DNA from: Candidatus Uhrbacteria bacterium RIFCSPLOWO2_02_FULL_48_12
Lineage (GTDB): Bacteria; Patescibacteriota; Patescibacteriia; GWA2-46-9
Assembly: GCA_001791425.1 (NCBI GenBank)
Contig: MGEP01000040.1
Location: forward strand, 4,484-10,991
Direction of reading: 5' to 3'
Length of the DNA: 6,508 nucleotides
Below are positions 6,042 through 6,508 of the stretch, one piece after another. The notes beneath the pieces are model-generated. The model worked only from the letters and a program-made list of their open reading frames with translations, ran no database searches and was not told the origin of the DNA. The position numbers were made by a program, and so were the translations under genes. Each line of letters opens with the position of its first letter. The stretch's first letter is position 1.

Positions 6042-6508
6042 CCTTCTTGGGCCGAAGGTACGACTATTTCTTTCAAAAGTTCTGGATTATCCAGTAAAAG
6101 ACCGGTGCCGCGCACCACGCAGGTCAAGGGATCGTCAGCCACGCGCACTGGTATCTGGGTGGCCTCGGCGATGGCCACGTTAATATTTCTCAAAAGCGAG
6201 CCGCCGCCGGTAAGCACGATGCCTCGTTCATAAATATCAGCCACCAGCTCGGGCGGAGTAATTTCCAAAATATCCTTGACATTATCAATAATGGTCTTGA
6301 CCGAACGGGCCATGGCTTGACGAATCTGACTGTCATTCACTATCACCTCTTTGGGGAGCCCGGAAACAAGATCACGGCCGCGCATGGTTGTCTCCAAAGG
6401 AGCGGCCAAGGGACTGGCCGAACCGATTTGCATTTTAATATCTTCAGCCACTCTTTCGCCCAAAAGCAGGTTAAATTGCTCGCGGGCATACTGAACAATA
6501 TTCTGATT
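6032..6508 (-). CDS. mreB: Rod shape-determining protein MreB, C-terminal part (5' end outside the window)
   Basis: The frame is open from the right edge to a TAG at 6032 and gives 158 residues, a little under half of the usual 330-350-residue bacterial actin. The first residues visible (NQNIVQYAREQFNLLLGERVAED in two blocks, 1-23) continue from upstream sequence, so a TTG start at 6463 would be wrong. Family signatures are VRRKYNLLIGERTAE-like YAREQFNLLLGERVAE (7-22), MRGRDLVSGLPK (42-53), TPPELVADIYERGIVLTGGG (84-103), which is the adenosine/phosphate-2 region of the actin fold, and ADDPLTCVVRGTG (124-136). MreB polymerises under the inner membrane and guides the elongation machinery through MreC, MreD and RodA/PBP2. 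The extreme C-terminus and stop overlap a short repeated sequence shared with the adjacent spacer. Confidence 0.95.
   Translation of the reverse strand, partial: NQNIVQYAREQFNLLLGERVAEDIKMQIGSASPLAAPLETTMRGRDLVSGLPKEVIVNDSQIRQAMARSVKTIIDNVKDILEITPPELVADIYERGIVLTGGGSLLRNINVAIAEATQIPVRVADDPLTCVVRGTGLLLDNPELLKEIVVPSAQEGPR

Noticed and set aside
6032..6463. Complete small gene starting at 6463
   Set aside because: The apparent start is an internal TTG; the frame continues to the right edge with MreB-like residues, so this is part of mreB.

Overview
The window holds one side of a bacterial cell-elongation locus. All six genes read on the minus strand, so transcription runs from the right edge to the left: mreB (3' part only), mreC, mreD, a class B penicillin-binding protein of the PBP2/MrdA type, an uncharacterised membrane protein of about 545 residues, and the first 191 codons of a periplasmic-binding-type protein of the NMT1/THI5 (SsuA/TauA-like) fold that runs off the left edge. 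TGA ends two genes at tight gene junctions, so the standard bacterial code fits and UGA-recoded lineages are unlikely. My best guess for the source is a Patescibacteria/CPR (Parcubacteria-like) genome. This rests on the divergent but complete Mre proteins, the unrecognised membrane protein, which resembles hypothetical proteins I remember from such genomes, and the GC-rich paired hairpins set in AT-rich spacers. It is inference, not proof.

Layout from right to left: mreB C-terminal part (6032-6508); a 348-base gene-free stretch (5684-6031) packed with repeats; mreC (4886-5683), which overlaps mreD (4383-4889) by 4 bases; pbp2 (2449-4377), 5 bases after mreD; a 218-base repeat-bearing spacer (2231-2448); the membrane protein (578-2215 or 2230); and, 3 bases further on, the binding protein (1-574). 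mreC-mreD-pbp2 is one tightly coupled unit. The membrane protein and the binding protein form a second coupled pair. MreB filaments, MreC and MreD together guide and activate the PBP2 transpeptidase for lateral wall synthesis. The usual partner RodA is not in the window. The last two genes have no obvious wall role.

The most unusual content is the non-coding DNA. Four copies of a 30-bp module occur, each made of two abutting hairpins with 6-bp stems and 3-base loops. Stem sequences vary, but pairing is kept in five of the eight hairpins, and the other three have one G-T wobble or mismatch each. Two copies sit inside a 136-bp element with 14-bp inverted ends. Next to it lies a 104-bp AT-rich element with perfect 14-bp inverted ends, and a third partial copy of that end sequence overlaps the mreB stop codon. 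These look like small non-autonomous repeats or structured intergenic elements that have accumulated at this site.
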